From: Liquidambar formosana
Taxonomy: Eukaryota; Streptophyta; Magnoliopsida; Saxifragales; Altingiaceae
Assembly (NCBI GenBank): GCA_039720395.1
Contig: CM077829.1
Location: 26,373,842 to 26,437,841, forward strand
Length of the DNA: 64,000 bases
Direction: 5' to 3'
Under the pieces are notes generated by a model. The model had not been told where the DNA came from. It searched no databases and was given only the letters and a program-made list of their open reading frames with translations. Positions 11,157-25,500 of this stretch are shown here, in pieces. The stretch's first letter is position 1. The number at the start of each line of letters is the position of its first letter. Made by a program: the position numbers and the translations under genes.

Positions 11157-11845
11157 ACATGGATTGTTTTGCATTGCTATTAATTTCTTGAGGGAATTAT
11201 AGCACAATTGGAATATTCACTTCGCTTAATTTTAACAAAGATTGTTAAAATAAAGCTTGTCATTGCTTGGATAGAAGTGTTTGTGATAGTATGTTTAAAT
11301 GACTCTCTGAGTCACATACATGAATTGCTTTGCGTTGCTATTTATTTCTTGAGGAAATTATAGCACAATAAATGGATTGCCCTCACTTAATTTTAACAAA
11401 GTTGTTAAAATTAAAGTTTCATGATTTTGTTTAGTAAGCATGGTGTGTTTAAACGACTCTTGTAGTCACACACAACCCCCTATCTTGTGCGTGTCCTCAT
11501 TAGAAAGAATGAGCGTACATTATGGAAGCATATGTGTTCCTATTAGAAAGAATAGGCATATGAGAGTATAGTGTGTTTAAATGACCCTTGTGGTCACACA
11601 CGCCCCCAATCTTGTGCGTGTCCTCATTATAAAGAATGAGCGTACATTATAGATATGTTCCCCTATTAGAAAGAATAGGCATATGAGAGTACCATGTGTT
11701 TAAATGACTTTCATCGTCACACACAACCCCCCCTATTTTGTACAAGTGTACATTATAGCAGTCATGAACATCCTCAGTAGTCACTGTTGAAGTTCAAGCT
11801 TTGATTCTTTACCCTTTTCTTGTGAAAATGGGCTGTCTTTTCTAA
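11157..11845 (+). repeat. X (T2) tandem repeat region before 3' LTR
   Basis: Repeats of roughly 150-180 bases share a TTTCTTGAGGGAATTATAGC core, inverted repeats such as TTTTAACAA/TTGTTAAAA, and short hairpins (TGACC-CTTGT-GGTCA at about 11582; CTCATT-AGAAAG-AATGAG near 11496; CCTATT-AGAAAG-AATAGG near 11538). The match is E6 at 45365-46260. The left end is cut by E1. Confidence 0.82.
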
Positions 11846-11889
11846 CATTGATGTCGCTTGCGAAGCAAACTCCACCAATGAGGGGCATT
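11846..11889 (+). other. X pre-PPT hairpin and PPT
   Basis: CATTGATG faces CACCAATG (one mismatch) around GCTTGC-GAA-GCAAAC at 11846-11880. AGGGGCATT then leads to the LTR start TGTAGACACC. Confidence 0.6.
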
Positions 11890-14800
11890 TGTAGACACCC
11901 CATTTTCATCCCTTTGAGTTCATGATAGCATTTGGTTAGGTTTAGAAGCATTTAGGAGTCCCTAAGCCTTAAAGGATAATTTTGCCCTTTTAAGCCTTAG
12001 GAGAATAGGTCATCAGTGCATGCATATATTTGTCTCTTTGTTGAGTCCCATCACTTGCATTTAGTTTCTAGGGTCATTTTAGATATGTGTGTCAAATTTG
12101 GTTCAATTCCAGATAGGTTTGGATAGCTAATTAGAACTTTTGCGACTTGAAGGGCAATTTCGTCTTTTACTTCGTATACCTTCCAATTGACTTCCAAATT
12201 TGTTCCGGAGTGTTCCATTGACCTTAGAATGATGGAATGAGTCTAATTGAAGTGCCAATTTATTTTATTGATAGGTTTGGGATTGGTTCACCACATTACC
12301 CTATGCTTAATTGATCTTTTTTCGAGTAATCGCCTCATGAAAACCAAGCCACCTGACTATGGTTAGGGATTCTTGGTTCAAGAATATTCTAGGCTTATTT
12401 TACATTGAATCCTTGAAAATTTGGCTTTGAATCACTTAAATCGAAGTTAAAATGAAGAATTTGTGTCCGTTTGAAGTTCGGAGTCCAAACCGAGCTAGAA
12501 TTCCAAAATTTTTGGATTCTTCTCGGGTGACCGGTTGGGATCAACAGGTTGGACCGGTTCACCCCAACTGGTCACCCGAGAGCTCCGTCCTGAGTTTTCT
12601 CTTTTTGAATATTTGACGGAATGGGACTCTACCACTCCGAATTTCAGCCTTCTAAAGGACTTCTAAGCCTATTAGGAGGTGGTTTTGAGTTGTTTAACAT
12701 TCATGGGATTTAATTACAGCCCTAGATTGATTTTATGGTGAATTAATCTCAACCATTGGTTCATATGGTTGGTTGGTTATAAATAGAGGCTCATTCATCA
12801 GCATAAAGGACTTTTGGTGACTTTTGACACTTCATACTTATAAGAGAGAGAAGGACCACGAGTTTGCACACACCCATATCACTTGGAGGAGGCTTTCTAC
12901 TGCAATTTTTGAAGAGGAACTAGAAGAGAACCAGGCCAAAGAGAAGGAAGAACGCAGCGAAGACCCTTGCTTTGTTGTGAGTTTCCTTTGCATCCTTTTA
13001 TGATTCCTTCTTCTTCTACTCCATTCTCTGCATAGTTATGACTTAGAATTGAATTAGGAATCATATATACTCTATATTTTAGAGTGTATATGATTCAAAT
13101 ATGATGAGAATGCATGTTAGTGGATTAGGATTGTGAATTGCTTGCTATTAGGATAGTTTCTCTCTTAAGGATAGAGGTACGTTTTGCATAAAAAAAAAAA
13201 TCAATTGATGTGTTTAGGCCTTTTTCTCTTCATGGTTCAATTATATGCATGATTTTAAGCATCTTTTGTATAGAACACTTGCTGTGTAAGCCTCGTCTTC
13301 ATAAGTGTATGGATGATTATCCTTTTCGAGGATAATTATCGTCCTTAGAGGGTGAGGTTGTGCATGGGTGCTTTTTGGAGTGTGTTTAAGTGCGCTGTGA
13401 GTTTCTTTGCATTCTTAGGTATATATTTTACATAGGATATGTGAAGAAACCATTCATGCGGAATGGTTTCTACGTAAAATTATCTCCGGATAGTTTTACT
13501 TAAGAAAGCTCGCCGTAAGAATGATTATTTCACATTCTTACATAAAATACTTACTTAAGGCATCATGTTAGATTTTCTTTTCATATTTAGGATTGTCATA
13601 TGATATTTTCATCATGGTAATGCCTATTTAGCATTTTTTTTTTAATAGTTTTGTGCATGTTAGGGTGTTTAGAGCATATAGGAGCATATAGGAGCATATT
13701 AGGATTTTGTTTCTCTTTTGATTTTTGTCATTTGTATGAGTTTTAGGTCATTATATGCATGTTTAGTATTCTGTCTAGATTTTATTTAGGTCTCCTATTG
13801 ATTATTTGAGCATGAATATGGTTGATTTGAGCTTAATAATTGCCCTATAGAATACATAGGGTGATTAATTGATGTTTTCTCGATGTTTCGGGATAATTTG
13901 CATATGGTAAGTGGTTCATGGTGAGTATTGTGTGAGTTATTCTCTTCTCCTCCCTTGGGTTATTGTCTTTACTTTGGATTAGAAGTCCTAAGTTTCCAAC
14001 TCTCTTAAAATTCTGTTTTAATTAGAGTTCTATCTCTTTTAGAATTCTACTTCTTTCAAACTTCTTTTTGGATAAGAGTTCTATCTCTTTTCAAATTCCT
14101 TTTTTGGAAACTCTTCTTCTTTTAAAACTCTTCTTTCCTTTTAATGGAAACTTAGGGTTTTTAGTTCATTGTAAAGGGACTAACCCCTTCTCAATCGAAC
14201 TACGTGGACTTTGATCCTTACATCTTTGTATGTAAGGTATGTAGGCGCTCATTTGATGTTCAAGTCCGCCCTAGGATACTAAGTGTCACACCCCATTTTT
14301 GCACCACCTTACTAGGGCTCATCATTCCATGCATGTTTTTGTTTTGTTTTTGAGTCTAGTCACTTGCATTAGTTTTCTAGAGTCACAAGGACAATGGATA
14401 TGAATTTTGGTTCAAATTGGAGTTGATCTTGAGGGATAATAAGAGCTTTTGTGACTTGAGGGGCATAATCGTCTTTTAAGTCCCAAACTTTTCATTTGAC
14501 CTTGGAATGATCTCCAAATTGTCAATTGGAGTTCATATGGATGCATATGAGTACTTAAGTCCCGTGGCCCTGATGATGAGTTTAGTGTGGTTATTTACGG
14601 ATTATCCTTGAAGAATTAGTGCGAATCACAGCATGAGATTTTTGGTTAAAATGAAAAGAAAATTATTTTATTAAATTAGCCATTTTTATCATGACACTAA
14701 CACGTGTACGTATGTGATGAGTGTGTGTACGCACATACAATACATGTGCATGCGTGTTAGCGGTCAGTCTCCCAATTTTTATAAAAGACAATTTCCTTTT

Positions 14801-17219
14801 CCTATTCAGATTAGAAGTCTTTTATCATTATAAAATACCTTTTGATTATTCTCCAAGGAAACCTAGTCCAGGAAGGAAAGGGAAACTCCAGATTTCAGCT
14901 ATAAATACTCTCTTAATGTCTTTAAACAAGGGGGAGGAGAAGAGGGTTTGGAGGGAGTGAAATTCGTCATAATTCAGCAGCAGATTTTCTGAAAACCAGC
15001 AGTCGTATTTTAATCATAAATTTTTCATCCGAAGTCAGAATTTGATGAAATTAGTCTTGTTAGAAAGATAATTCAATTCTCTACAACTTTGTATTTCACA
15101 AGCTTTGTCCAAATCTAACATTTTCATACCCAAAAACGCGATTGAAGTTGCTGCTGCTGCAAAGTGACGAAAATCACTTTTCTTTTCTCTTGTTCTCTTT
15201 TTGTTTTCTATTTCTTTTCAAAGTTGAGTGAGTTTTGATCTCTTTGCTGTGATACCACTTTGACAAAGAGGAGGATTCGTGTTGGTTTGATTCACTCTAA
15301 AGACCTGAGGAGCCACGAACAATTACAAACACAAAGGAAGGCCCTTCCTAAGGTATTCTCCTTCTCTATTCAAGCTTAAACTAGGTTTTCATATGGGTTA
15401 GGCTTATTGCATGTTAAAGGTAACTTTTTTATCATGTATTAACACTCTAGCTAGTTAATATACATGGAATATCTATTTTTTATCTACTGTTTAGCATGCT
15501 TTAGGGCTGTCCTTTAGGTTTTTAATGCATAGTTATGATTCTTGTGCTCCTGTTTGTCCTTGTGCTAGGATTAGTGTCATTGCATGTTAGAGTTAGGATT
15601 TTCATCATGTTATATTGCTTTAGTTAGTTAATATGCATGATTTAATTTCTGTTTAGTTTGGTTTTAGCATGATTAAAGTATGTTTTGTATGTTTTTAAGC
15701 ATATTTGTGAGTTTAGGGTTTTAGAGTCATTGTTTCGTGTTTGTTTTCATATAGCATGATAAAGTAGACTTTTTTATTTGGTTTTTCTTCGTGTTTGCTG
15801 TATATGTTTTTCATATGGAGTAAACATGATAGTTTTGCATGCATGTTAGTATGTTTTAGGGTTTTTATGCATGATATGGTTCTAGGAATATGTTAGGACT
15901 TATTATTGTTCGCTGTTTTTGCTATTGGCATGCTTAGTGGATGATTTTAGGTCATAATACTATTCTGTCCAGATTTGCATGTTAGTGTTTTTGCATGGTT
16001 TTGAGCACTTGTAAGGGTGCAAATAGGTATGGTATTTGTCCTATGGCAAATAGGGCTGCTTATGTCTGAAATAGCTAATGTTTGGAGTAATTGCGCTCAG
16101 GTAAGTGGGTGTGAAGGTGCCCCAATTCACCTTTCTTCTTAACTCATTCTCTTCTCCCTATTTAGGGTTAATTTTTAAAATGATCCTATGGTTTAATTAG
16201 AGGTTTCCTTCATAAACAAAATTCTAGTTTTTATTAAGGTTTCCATTTTGTGGATTTCTTTCCTAAAATCAAACTTTCTATCAATTCTCTTTTGATCAAA
16301 TAAGGAAACCTAGGGTTTTTACCATAGGTTTGTATTAGGATTTAACCTTAGTTCTAATCGAACTACGTGGACTTTGATCCATGTATTTCGTTGCATGGTA
16401 CGTAGGCGCTCTTCGTGAGGCTCAAGTCCGTTCTAGGATCTAAGCATCCTAGGTTTATTTTTGTTTTCTTTTCTTCTTTTTCTTTTTCTGTTTTTATGTG
16501 CTTATTATGCATGGATGGATGAATGAAATATATGATATGCATGCAATTCTTGTGATGATATACTTGCTGATTTTTGTATGGAAAGATCTTGATTTAGCCC
16601 AAATGAACTGAGAGACCGTAAGGGTGACATGGGTGCCTATAGGCTTTGCCTAGAACCTTCCCATGTCATAACTTAGCCTCCGAATCCCCGATTTCTTTGG
16701 TTTTCAAAAGATTGGTTTTTGCCTTTCCTTTTTTATGGAGTCATTCAAATTGTTTTCCTAAAACAAACTATTTTTAGGGTTTTCCTTGTTTCCTTTAAAA
16801 AATAAGGTGGCGACTCCTTTCCTTTTTTCTTTTTCAAACCCATTTTCTTTCAATCCCTTGTGGGCCCAATTTCCGGGGTTCACACTAAGTATCCTAGGTT
16901 TTCTTTTTCTTTTCTTTCTTTTTTTCTTTCTTTCTACCCATTTGTCCATCACATATATGCTAGAGGAATAGGATGGACCCATGCTTATACATTTATCCAT
17001 CACATATTTGTTAGTGGATAGGATGGATTTGTTTGCTTGCTCATTTATCCATCACATATTTGCTAGTGGATAGGATGGACTTGTTTGCTCATTCTCTCTA
17101 TCTCTTACTTGCTTTCCATATCTGTCATACTTGTTCATGGATGTTTACATGCTTTATGGATGTTTATTGCTTTATGAATGTTCATGGATGAATGCGATTG
17201 GTTTATGAATGATTCTTTG
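11890..17219 (+). mobile_element. X 3' LTR (T2), interrupted and truncated
   Basis: It begins TGTAGACACCCC at 11890 and matches the E6 LTR in reverse. A T2-type dyad (CTCGGGTGACCGG facing GGTCACCCGAG) lies at 12522-12580 and TATAAATA at 12778. A solo T1b LTR splits it at 14283/16890. It ends at 17219, where a copia LTR is inserted; the remaining LTR tail is not in the window on this side. Confidence 0.88.
14284..16884 (+). mobile_element. Solo T1b LTR in X LTR, TSD CTAAG
   Basis: It starts TGTCACACCCC and ends GGGTTCACA, with CTAAG at 14279-14283 and again at 16885-16889. No internal sequence is present, so one LTR was left after LTR-LTR recombination. Its promoter segment (about 14555-15345, TATAAATA at 14900) is unlike T1a and lacks the GC dyad, but is shared with E4. 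It also lacks about 240 bases just upstream of that segment that E4 keeps. The leader stem-loop is at 16626-16667. Confidence 0.93.
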
Positions 17220-18182
17220 TGTTAGGATTATGCCCTAGAGCCAATCATAGAGATGATTGTTTAGGGATTAGGAACAATCATTTGATTTCATTTATGTATG
17301 TCACATTTATTATTGATTTAATAAAAGGGCTTATTCTATTATGTTTATATGCATCATTTATATTTACATAATATGTCCATGGAGCTAGAGTTGAGAATAT
17401 GGAATTACAAAGAGTTGTAATTTTGAGACTATAGATATATCTCTGTACTAAACTCCTAAAGCATTCCTAGTTGAAGGTTCACTATAATGGACAGTAATGA
17501 ACCATAGGACTAGCACTTGTTAGGTTGACTCTATAGGAGGATAGCTAGTCTCAAGCTATTTGTGTGGAGACACTACAACCAACAAGTGCGTGCCTATTGC
17601 GAGAATAGGTACACTGAATGTGACCAAAGATATGAGATAAACTGAATGGAGTTTTATCCTGCCTGTCAATCAGTTTCTCATTGTTATAGTGGTACAAGTA
17701 ATCCTTAGACCTAAGACACCATAGTTGTCTTATGCATGTAGCTTTAGAAGTTTGATAACACTAAGTGCAGATCCTATTCAGGGGTCTGCAAAGGTGTTCA
17801 TTGGCCCTACTGCTATGTGTATGAAGGCATGTGAGTGATCAATAAGGGATCCATCACTCTCAGGAAAAAGAGAGAGAATGTCTCATATAGCATTCATAAT
17901 ATAACTCATTAAATCCATGGCCATGGTAGGATGAATATGAAAAGAGTTTCATGAGTTCATCAATGAGTTGATATCTATGAATGAGTATAAAGTAATTGAA
18001 CTAGGGACTTGACAGACTTCTATGTCCTATTAGTTCAATTGGAGACATTGTGTTGAAAGAAGGATGCAATTGTAACCTATAAACTATAACAGAAGGGTTC
18101 TTTGTAAATGAATATTCACCTCATTAAGGACCACACCATGAGCCATATGCTAGGTGTTACTCATGGTTAGTAGAAGCCCTAA
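17220..18182 (+). mobile_element. Copia LTR, 5' part, truncated by E4
   Basis: It begins TGTTAGGATTATGCCCTAG and matches the reverse strand of the copia LTRs at 22229-23886 and 43215-44868. It stops after GCCCTAA, where E4 begins. In the other copies TTGATATA follows that point, so E4 inserted into this LTR. Confidence 0.88.
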
Positions 18183-20970
18183 TGTGAACCCCGGAAATTG
18201 GGCCTACAAGGGATTGAAAGAAAATGGGTTTGAAAAAGAAAAAGGAAAAGGAGTCGCCACCTTATTTTTTAAAGGAAACAAGGAAAACCCTAAAAACCAA
18301 TTTTGTTTTAAAAAAACAAAAGAATGACTCCATGTTTAAAAAGGAAAGGCAAAAATAGTCTTTTGGAAACCAAAGAAATCGGGGATTCGGAGGCTAAGTT
18401 ATGACATGGGAAGGTTCTAGGCAAAGCCTATAGGCACCCATGTCACCCTTTCGGTCTCTCAGTTCATTTGGGCTAAATTAAGATCTTTCCCATACAAAAA
18501 TCAGCAAGTATATCATCACAAGAATTGCATGCATATCATATATTTCATTCATCCATCCATGCATAATAAGCAAACAAAACAGAAAATAAAGAAAAAGAAA
18601 ACAAAACAAAAATAAACCTAGGATGCTTGGATCCTAGAACGGACTTGAGCCTCACGAAGAGCGCCTACGTACCATGCAACGAAATACATGGATCAAAGTC
18701 CACATAGTTCGATTAGAACTAAGGTTAAATCCTAATACAAACCTATGGTAAAAACCCTAGGTTTCCTTATTTGATCAAAAGAGTTGAATATGATAGAAAG
18801 TTTGATTTTAGGAAAGAAATCCACAAAATGGAAACTTTAATAAAAACCAGAATTTTATTTATGAAGGAAACCTTTGATTAAACCATAGACTTGTATTAAA
18901 AATTAACCCTAGATAGGGAGAAGAGAATGAGTTAAGAAGAAAGGTGAATTGGGGCACCTTCACACCCACTTACCTGAGCGCAATTAGCTCCAAGCATTAG
19001 CCATTTCAGACATAAGCAGCCCTATTTGCCATAGGACAAATACCACACCTATTTGCACCCTTACAAGTGCTCAAAACCATGCAAAAACACTAACATGCAA
19101 ATCTGGACAGAATAGTATCATGGCCTAAAATCATCCACTAAGCATGCCAATAGCAAAAACAGCGAACAATAATAAGTCCTAACATATTCCTAGAACCATA
19201 TCATGCATAAAAACCCTAAAACATACTAATATGCATGCAAAACTATCATGTTTACTCCATATGAAAAACATATACAGCAAACACGAAGAAAAACCAATAA
19301 AAAAGTCTACTTTATCATGCTATATGAAAACAAACACAAAACAATGACTCTAAAACCCTAAACTCACAAATATGCTTAAAAACTCACAAGACACACTTTA
19401 ATCATGCTAAAACCAAACTAAACAGAAATTAAATCATGCATATTAACTAACTAAAGCAATATAACATGATGAAAATCCTAACTCTAACATGCAATGACAC
19501 TAATCCTAGCACAAGGACAAACAGGAGCACAAGAATCATAACTATGCATTGAAACATAAAGGACAGCCCTAAAGCATGCTAAACAGTAGATAAACAATAG
19601 ATATTCCATATATATTAACTAGCTAGAGTGTTAATACATGATAAAACAGTCACCTTTAACATGCAATAGGCCTATCCTATATGAAAACCTAGTTTAAGCT
19701 TGAATAGAGAAGGAGAATACCTTAGGAAGGGCCTTCCTTGTGTTTGTAATTGTTCGTGGCTCCTGAGGTCTTTAGAGTGAATCAAACCAACACGAATCCT
19801 CCTCTTTGTCAAAGTGGTATCACAGCAAAGAGATCAAAACTCACTCAACTTTGAAAAGAAATAGAAAACAAAAAGAGAACAAGAGAAAAGAAAAAGTGAT
19901 TCTCGTCACTTTGCAGCAGCAGCAACTTCAATCGCGTTTTTGGGTATGAAAACGTTGGATTTGGACAAAGCTTGTGAAATACAAAGTTGTAGAGAATTGA
20001 ATTATCTTTCTAACAAGACCAATTTCATCAAATTCTGACTTCGGATGAAAAAGTTATGATTAAAATACGACTGCTGGTTTTCAGAAAATCTGCTGCTGAA
20101 TTATGACGAATTTCACTCCCTCCAAACCCTCTTCTCCTCCCCTTTGTTTAAAGACATTAAGAGAGTATTTATAGCTGAAATCTGGAGTTTCCCTTTCCTT
20201 CCTGGACTAGGTTTTTTTGGAGAATAATCAAAAGGTATTTTATAATGATAAAAGACTTCTAATCTGAATAGGAAAAGGAAATTGTCTTTTATAAAAATTG
20301 GGAGACTGACCGCTAACACGCATGCACATGTATCGTATGTGCGTACACACACTCATCACATACGTACACGTGTTAGTGTCATGATAAAAATGGCTAATTT
20401 AATAAAATAATTTTCTTTTCATTTTAACCAAAAATCTCATGCTGTGATTCGCACTAATTCTTCAAGGATAATCCGTAAATAACCACACTAAACTCATCAT
20501 CAGGGCCACGGGACTTAAGATGAACTTCATGAAACACTTTTGAGGGTAAAATGATGACTAATGAAAGTCAATTTGAAAAGATTTGGTTGGTAATTGTGAG
20601 TCAATTAGAGCTAACCCAAGGAAGGGTCAATTAACCAACTTGAACTACATCGAGCCATTTTAATCCCGAGCCATTGACTTACCAAATTGAACCTAGAAAT
20701 ACCTCTTATGCATCCATATGAACTCCAATTGACAATTTGGAGATCATTCCAAGGTCAAATGAAAAGTTTGGGACTTAAAAGACGATTATGCCCCTCAAGT
20801 CACAAAAGCTCTTATTATCCCTCAAGATCAACTCCAATTTGAACCAAAATTCATATCCATTGTCCTTGTGACTCTAGAAAACTAATGCAAGTGACTAGAC
20901 TCAAAAACAAAACAAAAACATGCATGAAATGATGAGCCCTAGTAAGGTGGTGCAAAAATGGGGTGTGACA
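18183..20970 (-). mobile_element. E4 3' LTR (T1b), 2788 bp
   Basis: Read on the minus strand it runs TGTCACACCCC...GGGTTCACA. The outer parts match T1a. The segment 19740-20520 is replaced by the T1b promoter module (TATAAATA on the minus strand at 20166-20173), and no GC dyad is present. The leader stem-loop is at 18403-18444. The internal 3' region of E4 follows at 20971, so this is a 3' LTR. Confidence 0.9.
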
Positions 20971-22228
20971 AAAGCCCCTTATTGGCGAACAAGTTATACT
21001 TGTGAACCAATGATAAAGAACAACCCATTTTTGCCAAGAAGCCTGGAGAAATCACACACTGATACCAACAATGATGGGAGGTTGAAAACCTGAGACTGAA
21101 ATAAGGAAGTGTACTCAAGTCATGAGTATACTTAAACCACTGGGGGTTGATGATTGTCAAGAAAAGCATATTCAAGCCACTACGAATGAACATACTTTTG
21201 AAACGGAGAAATATATTCTAGTCACGAATATATTTAACCAAGTGATGAGAATGAGATCTGAAAAGCACATTCAAGTGATGAACATACCTTTGAAATGGAG
21301 AAATATATCCAAGCGATGGATATACTTAACCAAGTAAGTGACAAAATATCTGAGAAGTATACTCAAGTGATGAGTATACCATTGAAATGGAGAAATATAT
21401 TCAGGTCACGAATATATTTAACCAAGTAATCTGAGAATGAAATCTGAGAAGTATACTCAAGTGGTGAGGATACTTAATGATTGAGAAAGACTGAGAAGTA
21501 CGTTCAAGTGATGAACATACTTTTGAAAAATGAGAAATATATTCAGGTCACGAATATATTTAACTAAGTAAGATAGAGAATGAACTGAGAAGTATACTCA
21601 AGTGATGAGTATACCATTGAAATGGAGAAATATATTCAAGTGATGAATATATTTAACCAAGTAAGTGACAAATAATCTGAGAAGTATGTTCAAGTGATGA
21701 ACATACCATTGAAATGGAGAAATATACCCAAGCGATGGATATACTAAACCAAGTAGGATAAGAATAATCTGAGAGGTGTATTCAAGTGATGAGTGTACTT
21801 TTGAAATGGAGAAATATATTCAGGTCACGAACATATTTAACCAAGTGATGAAAAAGATGCTGAGAAATATACTCAAGTGATGAGTATACTTAATGATTGA
21901 AAAAGACTGAGAAGTATGTTCAAGTGATGAACACACTTTTGAAATGGAGAAATGTATCCAAGTGATGGATGTATTTAACCAAGTAAGCTGAGAAGTACAC
22001 TCAAGTGATGAGCATACCATTGAAATGGAGAAATATATCCAAACGACGGATATATTTAACCAAGTAAGATAAGAATAATCTGAGAAGTGTACTCAAGTGA
22101 TGAGTACACCATTGAAATGGAGAAATATATTCTAGTCACGAATATACTTAACCAAGTAAGTGACAAGTATGTTTGAGTGATAAACATACCATTGAAATAG
22201 AGAAATATATCCAAGTGATGGATATACT
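20971..22228 (-). repeat. E4 pre-PPT hairpin and hairpin tandem array
   Basis: The hairpin at 20980-21012 (inner arms ACAAGT/ACTTGT) is followed by about 12 units of the 90-base two-hairpin repeat seen in E1, up to the copia insertion at 22229. Genes A and B of E4 are missing: the next E4 sequence, beyond the copia element, is already integrase (34732). Confidence 0.88.
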
Positions 22229-23886
22229 TGTTGGGAATCTAACAAGAGGGAAAAATCAAAGTGCGGAATATAAAAATTTTTCCTACGATTCCCAATCCCA
22301 TGAATCTAACTATGCATAACACAAAATCAAACCCTAACTACGAAGAGGGTTAGAACACTTACAGGATTTTTGTCTTCTCCGTTTTGCTCCAAGCTTCTAC
22401 TCCGGACAGCGGTGAATGAGCAGCCCAAGTGTGCTGCCTCCAACGGTATCCACACCTAGCTAGAGCTTCAAGCCTTTTCTTTCTTCTTCCTTGTTGTTGC
22501 TAGAGGTGGAGAAGAGAGAGAGAGAGAAGAGAGCCTCCAAGGGGATGGACGGCTAGGGTTTATTGTGCAAGCCTCTTATGCCATGTCACACATAAGTGTG
22601 ACTTATATAGGCAGCCCATTAAAGGGGGCTGGCCATGGGGAAGAAACCCTAATAGGGTTATGTGTAATTACTCTTAATTGCACATTAACCCCTATTATTT
22701 GTATCAAATACAAATAGGCCCATAAAGAACTATTCTTTATTCACTAAAACCCTTTCTCTCATAGACTTTAAAGCCCTTCTTGCATGATCAGTGTGTGACC
22801 CATTGGGTTCACATCATTAAGTAGTAGGAATAGCACGAGGTGTGCACAATGGAACTCTTTCCATTTAGGGTCTAATTGGAACTCCTTCCAATTCCCTAAT
22901 TGATTATAACTCACTTATATCAATTAGGGCTTCTACTAACCATGAGTAACACCTAGCATATGGCTCATGGTGTGGTCTTTAATGAGGTGAATAGTCATTT
23001 ACAATGAACCCTTCTGTTATAGTTTATAGGTTACAATTGCATCCTTCCTTCAACACAATGTCTCCAATTGAACTAATAGGACATGGAAGTCTGTCAAGTC
23101 CCTAGTTCAATTACTTTATACTCATTCATAGATATCAACTCATAGATGAACTCATGAAACTCTTTTCATATTCATCCTACCATGGCCATGGATTTAATGA
23201 GTTATATTATGAATGCTATATGAGACATTCTCTCTCTTTTTCCTGAGAGTGATGGATCCCTTGTTGATCACTCACATGCCTTCATACACATAGCAGTAGG
23301 GCCAATGAACACCTTTGCAGACCCCTGAATAGGATCTGCACTTAGTGTTATCAAACTTCTAAAGCTACATGCATAAGGCAACTATGGTGTCTCAGGTCTA
23401 AGGATTACTTGTACCACTATAACAATGAGAAACTGATTGACAGGCAGGATAAAACTCCATTCAGTGTATCTCATATCTTTGGTCACATTCAGTGTACCTA
23501 TTCTTATAATAGGCACCCACTTGTTGGTTGTAGTGTCTCCACACAAATAGCTTGAGACTAGCTATCCTCCTATAGAGTTAACCTAACAAGTGCTAGTCCT
23601 ATGGTTCATTACTGTCCATCATAGTGAACCTTCAACTAGGAATGCTTAAGGAGTTTAGTACAGAGATATATCTATAGTCTCAAAATTACAACTCTTTGTA
23701 ATTCCATATTCTCAACTCTAACTCCATGGACATATTATGTAAATATAAATGATGCATATAAACATAATAGAATAAGCCCTTTTATTAAATCAATAATAAA
23801 TGTGACATACATAAATGAAATCAAATGATTGTTCCTAATCCCTAAACAATCATCTCTATGATTGGCTCTAGGGCATAATCCTAACA

Positions 23887-25500
23887 ATCTCCCACTTGCA
23901 CTAAAGCCAATCGACCATGTATCGCATACCTATCTTCTCAAGATGTTGGTCTTAGACATAACCAATTATGTTTTAAAGCTTTAGTCAGTAGGTCTACAAA
24001 AACTTTTGTAGATAATATCTTTTGTAATGTATCTATTACCTCTTCCAATGATTCCTCTAATCACTTGGAATTGTCACTCTATGAGTTTGGACTTTTGATG
24101 AGACCGTGATTCCTATACTTGAGCTATAGACCCATTGTTGTCACAAAACAAGGTGTGGGTAACTCAATGGAAGGAACAACTCCAAGTTCTAAATGAACTT
24201 ATAGATCCAAACAGTCTCCTAGACAATGCGACAATTAATTCACCCTTAATAATGGAATCCACTGTATCTTTCATACAGTTCTTCCATTAAGTATTTCACC
24301 AACTAAAGTGAATATAAAATATACCCCATATGGATTATATCCAATCCATATACCCATCTACTATGAGTTTACAATTTCCATATACAATCCAATATTCCAA
24401 ATTTGAATTGATAGATAACTATTTGTAACAATTACAACATAATAGATATCAGGTTCAATACATAGTGTAAAATAAGGCTTCTTAACACTTTAAGAATCTT
24501 ACTTGTGTTATCCTAGGGCACATGCCCTTGAATAATGAATTCTTATCTGAAGTAAATCAGACCTCCCTTAGAATTCTCCATGTTGAACTCCTTCAACATT
24601 TCAACTATGTTTGATGATTTGGAGATACTTAGCAATCTATATGATCTATCTCTATAGATCTTATTGGATGCTTCTGCCAAATCTTTCATGAATTAGTTTT
24701 TCTCCAAAAACCAAAACTTTACATTAGATAACATTCATATATCATTCATAATGATTATGATGTCATCTATACTTAGGATAAAGAAAAACGATCGCACTCC
24801 CACTAACCTTTTATACACTCATGATCCATCTATACAATGAGAGAAATCAAACAATTTGATTACTTCAACTTTATAGATGTTCTAATTATGAGAACCTTGT
24901 AGTCTATTAATAGACTTCTATAACTTACACACTTTTATGGTTTTTCACCATTTGATATAACATCCTTATATCCTTTTTGACATATCTCATATTCAAAATG
25001 TGTGTTTATAGATAACAAGATCCAAATGGATTTCAGCATAACTATTATCAAACAAGTTTCTTTATAGACAACTTTTTGCCTATGTTGAAAACATTCTTAA
25101 ATAGCCAAGCCTTTTAGGTCTCTACCTATCCATATTGGATTTAATGACTCTTAGTCATTTCTCGAGTTGATGTGAAACATCATCTAGTCATAATCAATAG
25201 GATTATCTTGGTGATCTTTATCACCAAAGAACAATTCTTTCACATTCTAATAGAGATACAATATCTCTCTTATGTTAAGAAATATCCAATTTGATCTATG
25301 AAAAGATTGTAGTGTAGTTAAGGGTTTTGTCTTAACAGAGACAAGGGTTGGATCTTTGTTCGTTTGTGGCTTTACAGACAATTCTATAAATTCTATCTAC
25401 TTTTGCATCTTTCTTGAATGAACTCTTTCTCAAGAAAATCCAGCAAACATCCTAATGGACAACTTTTGTTCATTAGGGTAATAGAAATACTATCCCAACC
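23887..25500 (-). pseudogene. Copia pol relic: reverse transcriptase to RNase H
   Basis: No long ORF survives, but short minus-strand stretches in changing frames match copia pol. There is an RT active-site region with DDI near 24770, then MKDL..EAS..KIYRDRS and LKEFNMENSKGG at about 24720-24560. The RNase H end (ELGVVPSIE.P.P, then SRSHQKSK with frame shifts) lies at about 24190-24080. Many stops and shifts show an old, dead copy. The upstream limit is uncertain. Confidence 0.7.

Noticed and set aside
14721..14960. A 79-codon ORF kept in two T1b LTRs (also 20113-20352 on the minus strand)
   Set aside because: It spans the LTR TATA box (14900) and promoter, so it cannot be read from that start. 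The similarity only reflects recent common origin of the LTRs.
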